5,322 bases of DNA from an uncultured Alphaproteobacteria bacterium. Its GTDB lineage: Bacteria > Pseudomonadota > Alphaproteobacteria > UBA7887. Of the stretch, positions 5,037 through 5,322 are shown piece by piece; the stretch's first letter is position 1, and every line of letters begins with the position of its first letter. The stretch is taken from the NCBI GenBank assembly GCA_913044255.1, contig CAJWOI010000218.1:1-5322 (forward strand). The letters are read 5' to 3'. The position numbers were made by a program, and so were the translations under genes. A model generated the notes under the pieces. The model was given only the letters and a program-made list of their open reading frames with translations. It was not told where the DNA came from and did no database searches.

Positions 5037-5322
5037 ATGACTGACCACCGGATTTGTGTTGCGCCGATGATGGATCGGACCGATCGCCACGAGCGGTACT
5101 TTCTACGGCTGATTTCGCGCCGTGCCTTGCTCTACACGGAGATGGTTACTGCTGATGCCGTAATCCACGGAAATCCAGAACGGGTCTATAAATTTGATCC
5201 GGCGGAGCATCCAGTTGCATTGCAGTTAGGAGGCTGCGAGCCGGCGGCCTTGGCTGAAGCTGCCGTTTGTGGTGCGGAGATGGGCTACGATGAAATAAAC
5301 CTGAACATAGGATGTCCAAGTG
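5037..5322 (+). CDS. dusA: tRNA-dihydrouridine synthase A, 5' part, cut by window end
   Basis: DusA is a cytoplasmic FMN enzyme that uses NADPH to reduce uridines in the tRNA D-loop (U20/U20a in E. coli). The first 95 residues are present and match the family closely: FMN-site VAPMMDRTDRHERYFLR (8-24), YTEMVTADAVIHG (33-45), HPVALQLGG (58-66) and YDEINLNIGCPS (84-95), where C93 is the catalytic cysteine. E. coli DusA has W where this protein has R14. About 230 further residues should lie beyond the window. ATG 5037 is the first start after an in-frame TAA at 5028-5030 and gives the normal N terminus, but no ribosome binding site lies directly before it. It is probably independent of the transporter, though no terminator separates them. 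Confidence 0.95.
   Translation, partial: MTDHRICVAPMMDRTDRHERYFLRLISRRALLYTEMVTADAVIHGNPERVYKFDPAEHPVALQLGGCEPAALAEAAVCGAEMGYDEINLNIGCPS

Overview
The window looks like a stretch of an ordinary bacterial chromosome, most likely from a proteobacterium. The support is the dusA-type tRNA-dihydrouridine synthase, the Liv-type ABC transporter layout and a GC content that looks close to one half (judged by eye, not computed). I cannot name the genus. All supported genes are on the + strand, and I see no rRNA, tRNA, CRISPR array, insertion sequence or phage gene.

Layout. (1) 34-1077: a two-domain class I SAM-dependent methyltransferase with an N-terminal winged-helix-like part and a C-terminal Rossmann part. 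(2) 1078-1279: an intergenic region with an 18-bp palindrome overlapping a TTGACA hexamer, two hairpins (the second terminator-like) and a further inverted repeat just before a clear ribosome binding site. (3) 1280-1510: a 76-residue membrane protein that I do not recognise. (4) 1511-1570: two back-to-back perfect hairpins. (5) 1571-4899: a compact four-gene block encoding both permeases and both ATPases of a branched-chain amino acid (LivHMGF/HAAT) type ABC importer. Junctions are 9 bp apart, a 4-bp overlap and 3 bp apart. (6) 4900-5036: a gap with a perfect extended -10 element and an orphan consensus Shine-Dalgarno sequence. (7) 5037 to the window end: the first 95 codons of dusA, cut off two residues after its catalytic cysteine.

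How the genes fit together. The four transporter subunits would form one importer: two different membrane subunits forming the translocation path and two different ATPases driving it. The periplasmic substrate-binding protein that such importers need is absent from the window, so the substrate cannot be read from it. The position just upstream of the first permease, where a binding-protein gene often sits, holds the small membrane protein instead, followed by the double hairpin. Both ATPases depart from textbook motifs: the LivG-like one in its signature loop, and the LivF-like one at the H-loop and by a short C terminus. I infer a divergent HAAT subfamily. The methyltransferase and dusA may be unrelated to transport.

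Nothing here proves a new system. The points most worth checking are the small membrane protein and its linkage to the transporter, the hairpin pair between them, and the uncertain start of the first permease.
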